Positions 11,271 to 22,240 of a stretch of DNA of 64,000 nt are shown in pieces. Both the position numbers and the translations under genes were made by a program. The stretch is from Lepeophtheirus salmonis (Eukaryota; Arthropoda; Copepoda; Siphonostomatoida; Caligidae), in contig NC_052134.2 in NCBI RefSeq assembly GCF_016086655.4, positions 3,534,001 to 3,598,000 on the forward strand. Reading direction: 5' to 3'. How positions within the stretch are numbered: the first letter of the stretch is position 1; every line of letters begins with the position of its first letter. The notes beneath the pieces are model-generated. The model worked only from the letters and a program-made list of their open reading frames with translations, was not told where the DNA came from and did no database searches.

Positions 11271-12277
11271 ATTAACCGATTTTCATAAATCACATCAATA
11301 AAAACTCAAAAACTATTTTGAGAATATTTTAATTTTCATTAAATATTCTTTAACACCATATTTTGTTAATATTTATTTTAGACGACAAACACACGTTCCT
11401 CAATACTCCAACATCTACAGCAACTAACTGCATTTCCAAAAAAACTTTAGAATCTTGCCTTTAGAATGAAACCTTGATCACCTTGCCACTATTTCTAGAG
11501 CCTTAAGTTATTTTATAATATCCTTTATATGTAATAGTCATTCAAAGTACTTAGGAAATCAAATAGCCCTGAATTAATTTAATAACCTAGAGAGAAGATC
11601 TTTCGGCCTCGTATAGAGACAGTTATTGATGCTGGAGAGTAATTTAGTGAATAAGTTTAATTAGAATTCGTCAAGCTTTTTAATTTGATAACTGCTTGGA
11701 GAGAAAATTGCTTCTGAAAAAAATATTTTTTTTTACGTCACTGACAGCTTGTGCAGCCTGTGCATAATATATGTAGAACTCAAAGTGATATATTAAAAAG
11801 AACACATGTTAAAGTTTTTATGTTTATTTTTGATTGTAGAAGCTTGCATATGAAAATGTTAGGGAAATTTACTTGTATATATGAACATTTTTTGCTCCTC
11901 TTCAAAATTGTTTCTTTTATACTATTCCATTTTCTAATATCATCAATAGAGCAAAATATTCCATTGTTATGTTTAAGAAATATACATAAATTTAAGGAAG
12001 AAACTTTGTTGAACTTGCGTTACGTCCCAGAGACAAAAAAAAATTATCTCGCCTTTGTTTCCAGGGGTCCATTTTTCTGCTTTTTTTCAATCAGTTTTGT
12101 GATTGTTGTGTGGTTAAATTATAATTAGCCCTTAATAAATAAATAACCGCCAAATAGGAACAAGTATGGCAGATTGATCCAAGTTGCTGTCAAACGAAAC
12201 GGTTCATTACAAGTTTAAATCCTGGATGGAAATTTCAACATTTCTCAAAAAATTTGTGAGCTTTTTTTTGCCACATT
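11271..12277. other. AT-rich noncoding DNA
   Basis: No recognisable product. The 125-codon open stretch at 11751-12128 is rich in Phe, Ile, Leu and Lys with no motif and is best explained as chance in AT-rich DNA. Confidence 0.5.
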
Positions 12278-12511
12278 CCAATGAAAATGCATCTTTAAAA
12301 AATGATATTAGTCGAAGAGGACTCCTGCAGACTATGTAAAGGAGGATCAGAGTCTCCTATCCATTTCTTGACAGAATTCAACTCTCTTACCAGGGCGAGA
12401 AGAAACCAGTGGGAAAATTGTGAGGACGTTCGTTGGAGTAAAAGTGATATACAAAGTTTCATCAAAATTCTCTTGGGCACTAAACACTTTGAGGACATTG
12501 AGGACGAGTAA
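12278..12511 (+). pseudogene. C-terminal zinc finger of a non-LTR retrotransposon
   Basis: The open stretch from 12302 reads ILVEEDSCRLC, then SPIHFLTEF, and ends HFEDIEDE with a stop at 12509-12511. This is the CCHC-like finger that follows RNase H in I/Jockey-type ORF2 proteins (family CRLC...TPIHLLTECP). The last Cys is replaced by Phe. Just upstream, in the same frame, PMKMHL and a stop continue the family's ...HLKRMG-like approach. Only the last roughly 75 residues remain, as expected for a 5'-truncated copy. The sequence after 12511 is AT-rich but has no clear poly-A tail. It does not overlap the part of the protein retained at 2.4-4.8 kb, so whether both belong to one family cannot be told. 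Confidence 0.65.
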
Positions 12512-13196
12512 AAAATATTTCATTTATTTATTTTATTTTTTAACCAAATATTATTTATTAATTTTTTATTAATGTGCCTTCATTGTTGTGTACAAGATGA
12601 TTAAAATGTTTAACTGAAAAATATCTCCCCCTCAAAGATTTATGCATCACAGATTATTGCATCAAATTGCAGTATCCGTGACCCATGGAGGGTACCGTGT
12701 GTTTATGCTCCTTGGGAAATGACAATGGAAAAAAAAGTAGTGAACAATTCACTTCAATTTTTGAGTAATCATTCAATAGCTGCAAATAATTGTATAACTA
12801 CAAATTGATTTTAGGGTTTTTTCAGTTTATTTTTGGAGGAAAGGTTACAAAATCGAATAAGATGAATAGCGTTGGGTTCGATTCAAAAATTTCTAGCTTG
12901 ATTTTTTCTCATTTCCTCCTTATATATCTAATGAGGTTTTTCCTTTTTTAAAAGATCAATTACTTTTCTTTAAATAAGAAAAACTCCACTTTATGTAGCT
13001 TTTTACTGTCATTTTGAGAGTTACTAAATATAAATTTGACTTGTACTATTAGTCAAATGTTTTGATTCTTCAAAGTTTCAGTAAATTCCAATTTTCAAAA
13101 ATATATTTGGAGCGAGTTTGAAAGAATTTCGGAAAATTGTAGACTACATTAAAGTTGAGCAATTTTTTGAGTTCGAGTAATACTTTAACCCAACAC
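12512..13196. other. AT-rich noncoding DNA
   Basis: No gene-like signal. The left end is the probable 3' untranslated tail of the non-LTR fragment. The rest holds Phe/Ile-rich chance frames only. Confidence 0.5.
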
Positions 13197-13198
13197 TA

Positions 13199-14008
13199 CA
13201 GTGTGCAAGGTAAGATGGTGGACTTAACTTTAAATCAATCTGGATTAATTTAAGGTCAATATTTTATGATATTAGGTTGAATTACTTAAAGTAGGGACTA
13301 TTTTGGATAACAAACAATAAAAACAAACTTTCAAAAATTAACAGGTTGTCTGATTTGCTCTACGCACTAGTGAGTTTAAAGGAGATCGTGAAGATCGTAG
13401 TCTTGGAGCCGGAGTCTTGTTTACATAGTTAAAAACAGAATGGCTTCAGGTCAGAGCATTTAGAGGTCCGTGGGAGCGGATGATACTTGAAAACTGGGAC
13501 CATATAGTACTGGGACACTGAACCCCCAAAAAGTCAGGCTCAGTGGATGAGGTTGCATGCCAAGGATCTCAATGTCAGTGATTGGACAGTGAGGAGGTAT
13601 GTAAAGGACTTGGTTAATGCCTCTTATGTACGACGACATTGGTAACTTTTTCAAGAGCAACCAAGGTCAACCATGTCAAGAAAGGCCATTAATTGTTGAC
13701 TAGCTTAAAGCAAAATGGGTCAATAGTTTGCATTTGTTAATAGACTATTTTTCCTTTCAATATTCTATTTTGGACTAAGGTGAGAATATACTCTGTGCTA
13801 CCCCTCACCAAAATTTGAATTACTTCAAGGCCTTCGTGGAACAGCAGTGGGTGGTCCTATTCGTGACCTTCATGATGAAGTGCTGCGGCGCCATTTATAC
13901 CAAGGTCAGAGGCATATTTGCACCCAAACTTTTACTCCTTTTCATTCTAGAAAAATGTACACCCATTTGTGCGTTATCAAAAAGTCCACAATTTTACCTC
14001 ACACACTG
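13199..14008 (+). mobile_element. Internally deleted mariner/Tc1-type element with TIRs
   Basis: The left end CAGTGTGCAAGG follows a TA dinucleotide at 13197-13198. The right end, read on the minus strand, is CAGTGTGTGAGG, and the similarity continues inward for about 27 bases to GTGGACTT in both. The element is about 810 bp, against roughly 1.3 kb for a full-length relative. The right-hand flank is TGTA instead of a clean TA. The coding part between the TIRs keeps the N-terminal HTH and the C-terminal end but not the catalytic core. Confidence 0.7.
13380..13971 (+). pseudogene. Mariner/Tc1-type transposase, core deleted
   Basis: Visible pieces on the plus strand: AQWMRLHAKDLNVSDWTVRR and YVKDLVNASYVRRHW (second helix-turn-helix of the DNA-binding domain, family VSxxTVRRxVKxDLGxxSYVRR), then after a gap ENILCATPHQNLNYFKAF and VEQQWVV, matching the C-terminal KVCATRHPNLDSLKASV and NEQWAAV of the 3.4-kb copy. 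The two catalytic blocks between them (FSDE and QQDGAP) are gone. Stops occur at several positions. The two C-terminal ends being alike links this element to the 3.3-kb family. Confidence 0.65.
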
Positions 14009-14012
14009 TGTA

Positions 14013-15829
14013 AGATATATCAAAAAACCAATTTTATTACCAATGGCCAACACATATCCCTCTAGTTTGAAAGTTATGCTTTCATGTGTATGTATATTTG
14101 TAGATAAGTTCCTCATAAAAAAAGTGACCTCAATAGTATTTTTTACCATCCATATTCTGCATCATCATTTTTTTCATTATTTTATATACTTCCATAACTT
14201 TAACGACTATTTTTCATAAACTATTATGAGTCCTTTGAGAATATATACTTTTAACATTAACTTTCAACGTTTGTGTTGTTGTTGTTTTTTCTTACTTTTT
14301 TAAAGGAATGTTTATCTCTTCACTTTGTAATCTAAATTTAATTTAATTTAATTTCACCGACGTAAAAATTTTTTCAAAGAATATTTATTTCTTTGGAATT
14401 TATTCTATCAAATAAATTATAATAAGATTTTTCCATTATTGCTTTCAGCTCCTTAATATTTGTTCATAAGTATCCAATTAGAAAGCAATTTATTCGTCAA
14501 TTTAATTTCGCTTTCTCCAAAATCAACTGTATGGTGATACAAGAAAAGGAGACCAGTGGCAGTTGTAACACAGTTTTCTGTTTTTCGGCCAATTGCCCGC
14601 AGTTGGTTTGACCCAGACACACAAACGCTTAACGAAACTTAATGTCAGCTTATACCTATTCAAAAAACTTTTTTTTTTTTAAATTGTTATGCTTTTCTAT
14701 CTTTTTTCATGTTTTTTGCTTTCAAAAGTATGAGCATTAATTTTTTTACCTTAGTCTTCTAACACCCTGGCTCATTGGCCTTAATGATTAAAAAAAAACC
14801 TATTTTTGAATTGTATATATATTTTGAATAACAAATAATTTTTAAATGCTAGGATTTTGTAGCAAAATGAAGCTAAAATTAATATTTGAACTTATCTGAA
14901 TAATATATTATATAGATTATGTTCTGTAAATATTATACTATTATTGCCTCCACATACAAAGGCATTTTATTGTTTATTCCTAAATTCTAACGCATATATT
15001 AATAACTCACATTGAGAGAACCAATCAGAATATAAAATTTTAGAGTAATTTTAATAGAAGCCATAGCATGTACGTTGCTTTTAGCATTAAAATACAGAGA
15101 GTCGATAGACTGTTAACGGACTTTTCCTTAGACATAATGAGGTTCATACCCTCTGAATCAAAACGTCATTCGAAAAATTTTCATATTGTTATTATTTTTA
15201 TAAAGCATAATTGTCCCTCAAAAATGTTATAGGATTAGGTATTTTTAAAATTGTGTTTTTTTTTATAATTATAACTTATTACATTTTGGAGTATTGGTCT
15301 TATTTTTTAGAATTATCTAAAATTAAAATATAACAAGAGGATGAAGGAATTGGTTTATACCTAAAAGGTTTATTTATCTTTTTATAGTGGAATTTTTCCA
15401 GTTATTTATTTAGTTATAAATTGATAAACTATTAATTGTTGGGATATGCAGTTGCAAAAAAACAGATTACATACTTCAAAAAAATGTAACATGAAAGACA
15501 AGAGGCAAAGTTGTATGTTTTTTTTTTTTTTTTTTTTGTAATTGGAAGCTATTTCTAAACAAATGCAAATAACCTATTTATCTAAATTTTTTATTATTTT
15601 CTCCATAGCCTTAAACAGTTGCAACAATTAGAAATATCGAGTTAGGGTTTGAAATTAAGAAAATTAGACTAAATACTATTTCATGAAAAATAAATCATTA
15701 GATGTTCAAGAGGTGAAACTATTGAATTTCAATGTATCGGAACAGGCTACGATATAATGAGAATTACATTATAGATCATTAATTTTATTATAATTAGATA
15801 ATATAAATAGACTCTCATTAGCATCTTCT
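14013..15829. other. AT-rich noncoding DNA
   Basis: No recognisable gene. A slightly GC-richer 100-base patch at about 14530-14630 has open frames on the minus strand but no strong splice signals. A pure T run lies at about 15519-15538. The remainder is Ile/Asn/Lys-rich chance reading. Confidence 0.5.
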
Positions 15830-16084
15830 GGGCTCTCCCATACCTAACAGACTGTGAAAAATAAGCATATACAGAAGAATAATACGAGTTAGGGGACTAC
15901 TGTTCATAACAGCCTCAATCTGTACTAATGCTGTCGCCATTTCCTGAAATGACTATTCAAAAGAGTCTTTATGAATTTTATAAGAGTTTCCCAACCTCTA
16001 AGAGGTATAAACTTCCACCAAAAACCACTATCTCGTCACCACACAAATATCTGGTCTCCATTTTTTGATAGAAACTTGTATATA
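15830..16084 (-). pseudogene. BEL/Pao integrase, C-terminal block
   Basis: On the minus strand the frame leaving the Tc1-like insertion site reads KKWRPDI shortly after the junction. Further on come KFIPLRGWETLIKF (family W.F.PP.APHFGGLWE) and MATALVQIEAVMNSSPLT (family F.TVL.QIEAVLNSRPLT). The catalytic Glu of integrase lies in this last motif in the family (the E of QIEAVLNS), and it is retained. Frameshifts separate the pieces. Reading fades below about 15860. Confidence 0.65.
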
Positions 16085-17267
16085 CCGGGCCGTGCAGAAT
16101 TATTTACCGATTTTTGTTTAGAACATATTGTGGACATAATGACATTTCGAATGACTTGAGAAACAATTTATTCATACATTTTTAGAATAATAAATTAGTC
16201 TGTGATCAAATTTAATCAATGTAGCCACCATTTGACTCAATGACACTGGTCAGGCGACGTCTGAAGCTGCCACAGACTTGCTGGATGTAATCGGCGGAGG
16301 TCCAAGCCTTGTTGACAGCAGTCTTTAAGGCATTTATGTTCTTGTGTCGTTTTTTGCAGGCCTTGGTCTCCACGTGCGCCTAGATAGAGAAGTTTAGTGG
16401 GTTCAGATCCTTGGCCAAAAGTTCATGTAGGCCTTGAGCCACTCCTGAGCTTTCTTGGAAGCGTGGGCGGGTGCTCCATCTTGTTGAAACCCCAAGGAGA
16501 GTTCCCGACTATGGATTTGATCCACGGAAGGACCTTGGACGCCAGAATCTTCACATAATCCTCCGCTGTTAATCTGTAGCCAGTGGGGAACCATACCGGC
16601 TTCATGGCCTTCCCGTTGGATCTCCAAACATCTCCAAAGCTCACAACACGGTCATTTTGCCTGTTGAAAACAGGATCGACCGTAAAAGTTTTCTCATCTG
16701 AAAAAATGATGATGCGTCCAGATGAGCTCTTGATATCATTCAAGATTTTCTTGGCACGCTCAAGTCTGACTTCTCGCTGACGTTCAGTTAGCAGAGGGCG
16801 TTCAGTACGCCTCAGGTACTTTCCTCCAGCCCTTATCAATGCCCTTGAAACAGTTGATCTCGACGTTCCCATCTTTCTGGCCATGTCGGCAATGGGCCTG
16901 TTGGGAGTCCTCTTGAACACTGCCTTTACTTCCCTTGTTGAGACAGTGGGCTTCCTGCCAGCCCCAGGGGAATGTTTGAGATCGCCCCCAGCCTCCAAGC
17001 GCTTGGAAACGTTGTAAATTGTCTTCAACGAGGCCCCAACCTGTTCCTTAATGTTGTTATGAGGCACTCCCGCTCGGAGGAGGGCTGCAATTTCGATCCT
17101 CTTTGTTTCCTGATTGGACATGGTCTCACGTGTGGAAGTTGTTACGCTCTCACAGGAAGGATTTTTGTTTATTTTAACAGTAAAAATACGAAACAATCAG
17201 ATTGGTTGCCACAAAACCTCTTAAAAAGTATATTTACATCATCGGTAAATAATTTTGTACGGCCCGG
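16085..17267 (-). mobile_element. Tc1-like element copy A, 1183 bp
   Basis: Both ends are inverted: CCGGGCCGTGCAGAATTATT on the left, and on the minus strand CCGGGCCGTACAAAATTATT on the right, continuing to TTTACCGAT. TA is present on each side (16083-16084 and 17268-17269), as expected for TA target duplication. It lies within BEL/Pao integrase coding sequence. It closely resembles copy B at 58884-60078, in the opposite orientation. The transposase is broken, so this copy cannot move itself. Confidence 0.9.
16212..17121 (-). pseudogene. Tc1-like transposase (copy A), broken
   Basis: Starts at MSNQETKRI (17121); an in-frame ATG 25 codons upstream lies in the terminal region and is less likely. 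Residues about 1-110 form a bipartite HTH domain (ALLRAGVP, TIYNVSKRLEAGG, then a GAGRKP AT-hook-like linker and GTSRSTVSRAL). FSDEKTF (about residue 142) carries the first catalytic Asp. Damage: a 1-base loss after NSPWG shifts the frame just before QQDGAPAH; 24 bases are missing after NFWP compared with copy B, removing the WPPQSPD motif; the third acidic site reads PLNF (Asp to Asn); and a TAG follows FSI. The C-terminus ends GGYID. The acidic spacing in copy B suggests DD36D-like architecture. Confidence 0.85.
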
Positions 17268-17269
17268 TA

Positions 17270-17905
17270 GCTCTAGATGCACCAATGAAGTTTTTTCCAT
17301 GGTCTAATCATATAGAATGTGGAATCCCTCGTCTACAAGTAAATCGCCTCAAGGCTAAAAAGAAGTGTATAGTTGAAAGACTGTTAACCAACTCCAAATG
17401 AACAGCCCGGGTAGCCATATCTCCAAAAAGGTAGATATAATGCCAAAGATAAGTTTGTATTCTTCTTGTTCGCTCGAATCATTATGAAACCTGCATAATC
17501 TACTGGTGTGATATGGAAAGGAGGGCCAATCTTCGTTCCAATTTTCTGAGCCCCCGGTTTCACCACTGTTCTCTGGCAAGTTATGCATTTACGAAATTGA
17601 TATCGTGCCCACTGACGTCCATTAATAATTCAATACTTTCTTCATATCATTGACAAGACACACTTCGGTCCGGCATTTAATAATGGAGTATGTTCAGAAA
17701 AAAAATCTATACTCAAGCAATGATTCTTTTGGTATAACAATAGGAAGTTGTTCTTCATTTGATAAGGACACGACATTCCCCAGTCTTCCATCAACCTTGA
17801 TGATTAAGTCGTCCATACCATAATAAGGGCTTGAGGAAGCACGCTTGCATTTAATATCCAACTCTTTATCTGATTGGAGCTTCTTAATCATATACCCCAA
17901 TTAAA
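17270..17905 (-). pseudogene. BEL/Pao integrase, N-terminal block
   Basis: On the minus strand: LIIKVDGRLGN (family L.RV.GRL.NA), LPIVIPKES (family PIILPK.H), KYWIINGRQWAR-like text followed by CITCQR (zinc-binding HHCC part; the CxxC is seen), then PPFHITPVDYAGF (family PPF..TGVDYFGP, whose Asp is catalytic), and near the insertion FLALRRFTCRRGIPHSI and NFIGAS. The order matches BEL/Pao integrases. Frame changes and stops occur between blocks. The reading stops cleanly at the TA where the Tc1-like element begins. Confidence 0.7.
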
Positions 17906-19902
17906 GTCTCTGTTCACGACGTATCAAACATCTAGAAGATAGTTCTATGTCATCCATAGACAATGCTTCATTAAAAATGTTCTTTTTTCCTTTTAACAAA
18001 AAAATAAAACGTCTTTTTAATGAAGCCATTGTCTTTGGAGTTGTCTAGGAGTTATTCAGTGCCAAAAAACTTTTCTATAATAATGGGTCATTCCTCGATA
18101 AATTTTGAAAAGGAACCGATTCGACTAAATTTTGGCATGCAATATTATTGAGAGTAGACCAGCTTACAAATAAAATTTTGGATCTCTTACTCAATCCAAT
18201 TCTGAGACCTTAAATATAGCATTTCAAATAATATTGTATTCGTGATATATTGTAAACGAAAGCAATGATAGGCACGTATAATAAACCAATCAAAAGCTAT
18301 TAGTTAGCTTAATAAAACTTATGTTAAAGTTTTTGGTTTGAGTTTTGCTATTAAAAAAAGTAGAACTTGAATTATTAATCTTAGTTTTTGACCTGAAATT
18401 TGTCTTTAATTTTATTTTTCAAGTTTTAACCATATGAAATTTTTCATTTAAAAATCTTTAAAAAAATGTATAGAGGAAATTCCACGGAATTTTGCATAAT
18501 GGTGTCATTTAGAAATATCATATTTTATTGATAGAGTAAAATAAAGTTTTTATCGATTATACTCTTTTTATTTGAAAATATAATAAATTTACAAAAAATA
18601 CGATATAAATAAAGTTAAAAAAAATTTTGTTTTTGTAAAAACAAATAAGTTATGAAGAATAATGTTGTCGTAAAAATAACATTTGATAACTGGTTCAGTT
18701 TTGCAAATATTGCAAAAATTATGTGATTAAATGTTCCAGAAATTGAAAATACTCCTATTATTCTTTTAAAAAAACTGAAAATTGTCATTTGATGAAAGGA
18801 TGGTGGATAAAGAAAGAAAAAACGAAAGAAATTGAAAAATTATAGATAAAAAAAGTTATATTTCAGTTAAACATCAATTTTTATTTGGGAAATTTATATG
18901 CAAACCAATCTCCAGACAAATTTCGACAAACTTTTTTCTATTTACTAATCCCATATTCCATTGGAAGTTCATTTTTTAGAACCTGAAATAAACAAAATTG
19001 CAATTTTCACCCATTTCTTTTTTTAACCCATAACTTTTTTGATTTTGAATAAATTTAGAAAACGTAACGTAATTATTTGTATAGTTGTTTTTTGAAACGC
19101 CAATCACTTTTTGATCAATAACTCAATCCATTTTTAATCTCCTTGAGCTGCAATTTTTTTTCTTTTTTTGGGTTTTGTCTATAGTATACCCCTCCTTATA
19201 TGGCCTCCCCAAAAATTGACACCCCGTCTTAAACCTGCCCAAGCACAAAAGAGGAACCATTCAAAATTTCAGCCTTCTAAGCTAAACGGTGTGGAACGTA
19301 TAAAGGACATCTATACACACACACAAAATCTCTCTTATATATATATATATACAGATTACACCATTATTCAATTAATTTTCCACTCTACTTTTGATTTAAT
19401 TATAAGGATTCTACCTTTATATGGTGAAAATTCAGCCCGTAGCCACTGTTCCTAATCTCTTTTAAGTATCTATTTCCCCCTACCTGATTTATAAAAGTAA
19501 CTTAAGTTTAGTATCTAGGTATTTTTATTACCGAATTAAGTTAATTAGGTATACTCAATATATTTTAGATTAAATTTATTAGTAAAAAGTTTGACATAAG
19601 TTACACATTGAATGCAATATAAATATTTTGTTATCTCTAAAAATAGTACCATGTCGTACAACAAATGCATTTAAATTTGATGTTCCATCCAGAATAAAAA
19701 ACCCATATCAAAGTTGTAATTAAAAATGGATGCAGTATATCTAAAGTATTGAATAAAAATTGATTTGACTACTTTCTGTGCGCATTACCAAAGTCGTAAC
19801 TATCTATAATCATATAACTAGTTTTTAGTTCAATTTAAATGATCGTTATAATTCCTTGTTCTTAAGCCTGTGAGTTTATGCTCAATCCTATGTACAATAC
19901 AG
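17906..19902. other. AT-rich noncoding DNA
   Basis: No credible gene. A (TA)n microsatellite lies at about 19335-19350 next to ACACACAC. The segment 19168-19455 has a 95-codon open frame with Pro/Gln/Lys text in its first half but no recognised domain or splice sites. Confidence 0.5.
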
Positions 19903-20275
19903 AGCTGTGAAGTCGAGTCACATTACTTGCAGATGAGTCTCTGACTTGAGTGATATATGTTCTGACTTTTGATTCAAGTAAGACTTGGGGGAGGGGGGAA
20001 TTAAATCTAGTCAAACTATATATGACTTCCGACTCGTAGAGAAACTAACTTATATCCAATAACAAAGGAACAAAGGTGAATGAAATATTAAAATGTGGCC
20101 CCCGCCACCCCATCCATTGATTGAGTAAGAGAAAGATGAAGATATAGATATACATTTTCTTCTTTGAATTGTATGATGTCATCAAGTGAGTCTCAAGTTT
20201 TTAAGCATAAGGACTTGCGACTCGAGTCTCAATTGAACTGAAATGACTCATGACTTGTTTTAGACTCGATATGGT
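19903..20275. repeat. Degenerate GACTY-rich repeat zone
   Basis: Pentamers GACTC, GACTT and their complements recur many times in about 370 bases, with motifs such as GACTTGAG, GACTCGAGTC and GACTTGCGACTCGAG, mixed with a GGGGGAGGGGGG run and purine-rich DNA. This looks like an old, scrambled minisatellite or a low-complexity transposon interior. No unit length could be fixed by eye. Confidence 0.5.
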
Positions 20276-20458
20276 CCAAACTCAAGTACAATGAACATAC
20301 TAATAATTTCCTTAGCAGTCCTGGTCTCTCTGTATTTAAATATGTTGTACAGAGTGCGACAGGGGAATTTTCCATGATCATGAAAGAAACCCAAAACCTT
20401 TTTAACTTTTTATTAGAAAAGTATAATAAATGTTTTTTTGAAAAAAAACATTTAGCAA

Positions 20459-20860
20459 TCAATTTTTGCAAGAGTTATTATATCTTGGAGTCCTGACAAT
20501 GCTCTTAAGGTCGAGGTCATTATGAACTTCCCTCCCGTTGGTGATCTCGTCCACGTTGAACTGTTCAACCAAACGGCCCATTGATGATGTTGGACCTTCC
20601 TTGATTTTGGCCTCTAGGGACTTGAAAATTGTTTCATCCCGCTTCAAAACATTTCCTCCATTTCCAGCTCTGCTTTTGACTCCTTTTCCATTCTCCTTGC
20701 CCACCCTGACCCTTTGCTCCAGACTGTCGTCACAGACACGCCGACAATGTCTGAAATTCTTTTGGATCAACATCCCCGTCGAGAAGATCCGAAACTCTTT
20801 GCCTATTTGATTCCTGTTCACTTATTTTTCGTCCGATGTTGATCAAATTAAAACCATGTG
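20459..20860 (-). pseudogene. Tc1/mariner-type transposase, N-terminal fragment
   Basis: Minus-strand text ISEQESNRQRVSDLLDGDVD then, after a frameshift, DDSLEQRVRVGKENGKGVKS, LKRDETIFKSLEAKIKEGPT, SSMGRLVEQFNVDE and DLDLKSIVRTPRY. This matches the DNA-binding half of mariner/Tc1-type proteins: first HTH, basic linker, then an HTH ending in L.L.S.VRTPRH. The catalytic half is absent; at its 3' side (below 20459) the sequence is AT-rich. No TIR was recognised. Confidence 0.65.
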
Positions 20861-21560
20861 GAAGAAGAACAACACATGTTTTGGAACATTGCTAGAGATC
20901 TCACATGAAACTTTAATCAGTGCAGAGAAATTAATTTTAATGACGTGGGAAAATTTCACTGTCACACTCTATTTATATACATATATTGATAACCTTCAAA
21001 CTAAGGTAGAAAAGATCTTAAATATATTTCCGACGTATATAGATTATTTGGAGCAAGATATTTATGAGGCAATATCACATTTTAAAATGTTTCCTTAGGA
21101 AATATTTATTTTCCCAGGTCTACCTACATATATTAGTGAATAAAATAGCAATGAGCAAAGTTTTTCATTAAAAAATATATAGATAAACTAAAACGGATTG
21201 ATATTCTCATGCCAGGCCTTTGCATTAATACATATATGTACGCAAAAGGAAGAAGAAGATTAATTGATGAAGGCCTTATTTGCACCTCTCCATATTTTAG
21301 AATGATTGAATGATATTTCAAAATAAAGACGTCTCACGAAATTAAACTCAAGTGTTGCTATTCAAAATAGTATAAAAAAATGATAATGTATTAAAATTAT
21401 TGTTAATATGACACGTATGTGACGTTTTGATGAAGGGAAGTTCTTTCCCCGTTACTAAAGTACATATATATATATATATACTACATAATTTTATGTAAAA
21501 GATAAATAGAGATTTGATTTTTGTAGAGCGGGAGGAATTGGGTTATGGTACCCCTGATAA
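20861..21560. other. AT-rich noncoding DNA
   Basis: Contains a (TA)n microsatellite at about 21463-21480. Open stretches at 20856-21098 and 21133-21321 look like chance. A GGAGGAATTGG block at about 21530 resembles the end of the element at 21811. Confidence 0.45.
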
Positions 21561-21564
21561 AGAC

Positions 21565-21700
21565 ATATTTAACATCAGCTGCCTATTATAGAATTTGAAG
21601 ATAGGTTAGAAAAAAAAGATAATTACTCTGTGAAAAGGATAATAGTCTGCATTTATTATACCATTAGTTCAAAGGAGAATAGTACAGTTATATTTAAATA
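21565..21700 (+). repeat. Dispersed repeat with CATCAGCTGCCTATTATA core, copy 1
   Basis: The exact core CATCAGCTGCCTATTATA is shared with 26527-26544. The surrounding 120-140 bases can be aligned loosely (shared CATTAGT block and AAAAGATAA-like text). Both copies are in the same orientation and neither encodes anything recognisable. Confidence 0.5.
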
Positions 21701-21812
21701 TATATATTATGATTTTGTATTCATTTTTTGTAAATACATCAAAAATAAATGGGACCTATTTTCTCAATAATGGATGTAAACACTACAAAAGATTTATTGT
21801 AGAATAAATATA

Positions 21813-22240
21813 CAGGGGTCGTAGGAATTGGTTGTACCACTACTATAGATTCATTTTTTGAGGTGTAGTGATTTTAATTCGTAAATTTCAAATAATTCAC
21901 GTGACAACTGACTTTTTTAGCTTTCGATGGAGCTTTTGCAATCGCCTCTATCATTTCTTTAAACAAAAATGGAAGCAAAAATGAATTAGATTGCTGATTT
22001 GATTTAGGCCTGTCACAGCACACATGAAATTGTCAAATATTTGGGATCGAGAGGCACTCCGTCTAAAGGGTCAGAAAGCTCATGAGTGAGGGGAGAAGCC
22101 TTAAAATTGAGCCCAATAGTGGAAGGCCGGCCAGACTGATCCCAGAAGTGAGGAAGAAGGTATTTGAGGCTAACCCTAAGAAAAGTCAGTGGGTCCTTCC
22201 ACCGTGTACAGAGGATTCAAAGACGCCGGGGAAAGTCTAA
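21813..22240 (+). pseudogene. maT/Tc1-type transposase, 5' end of element
   Basis: A TIR-like end TACAGGGGTCGTAGGAATTG at 21811 is followed 150 bases later by plus-strand fragments of an N-terminal DNA-binding domain: ACHSTHEIVKYLGS (first HTH, family LRAGHSxxEIVK), PIVEGRP (linker), EVRKKVFEANPKKS and, in a shifted frame, STVYRGFKDAGESL (second HTH, family STVSRAIKDAGGKSL). Stops and frame changes break it. After about 22240 the sequence becomes AT-rich, so the catalytic half is missing. Confidence 0.6.

Larger units (their letters stand above)
15830..17905 (-). mobile_element. BEL/Pao-type LTR retrotransposon relic, integrase part, split by Tc1-like insert
   Basis: Two minus-strand blocks, 17905-17268 and 16084-15830, belong to the integrase part of a BEL/Pao polyprotein. 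They are separated exactly by the Tc1-like element at 16085-17267. The upstream block ends in the core-domain region with a NFIGAS-like motif and the downstream block carries QIEAVMNS, which follows in this family. No LTRs, gag, protease or reverse transcriptase are visible, so only a fragment of the element is present. Stops and frameshifts are frequent. Confidence 0.7.

Noticed and set aside
11751..12128. 125-codon plus ORF, similar at its WLNYN end to the minus ORF 9449-9670
   Set aside because: Shared ending suggests a common repeat, but away from the end the alignment is weak and composition is that of AT-rich chance frames.
13815..14219. 134-codon plus ORF as a single gene
   Set aside because: Only the first 50 codons correspond to a transposase C-terminus; the ORF then runs through the element's TIR into flanking AT-rich DNA.
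16972..17307. 111-codon plus-strand ORF, mirrored by the 110-codon minus-strand ORF at 58847-59179
   Set aside because: Both are antisense shadows of the same transposase N-terminal region; they are alike because the two elements are copies.
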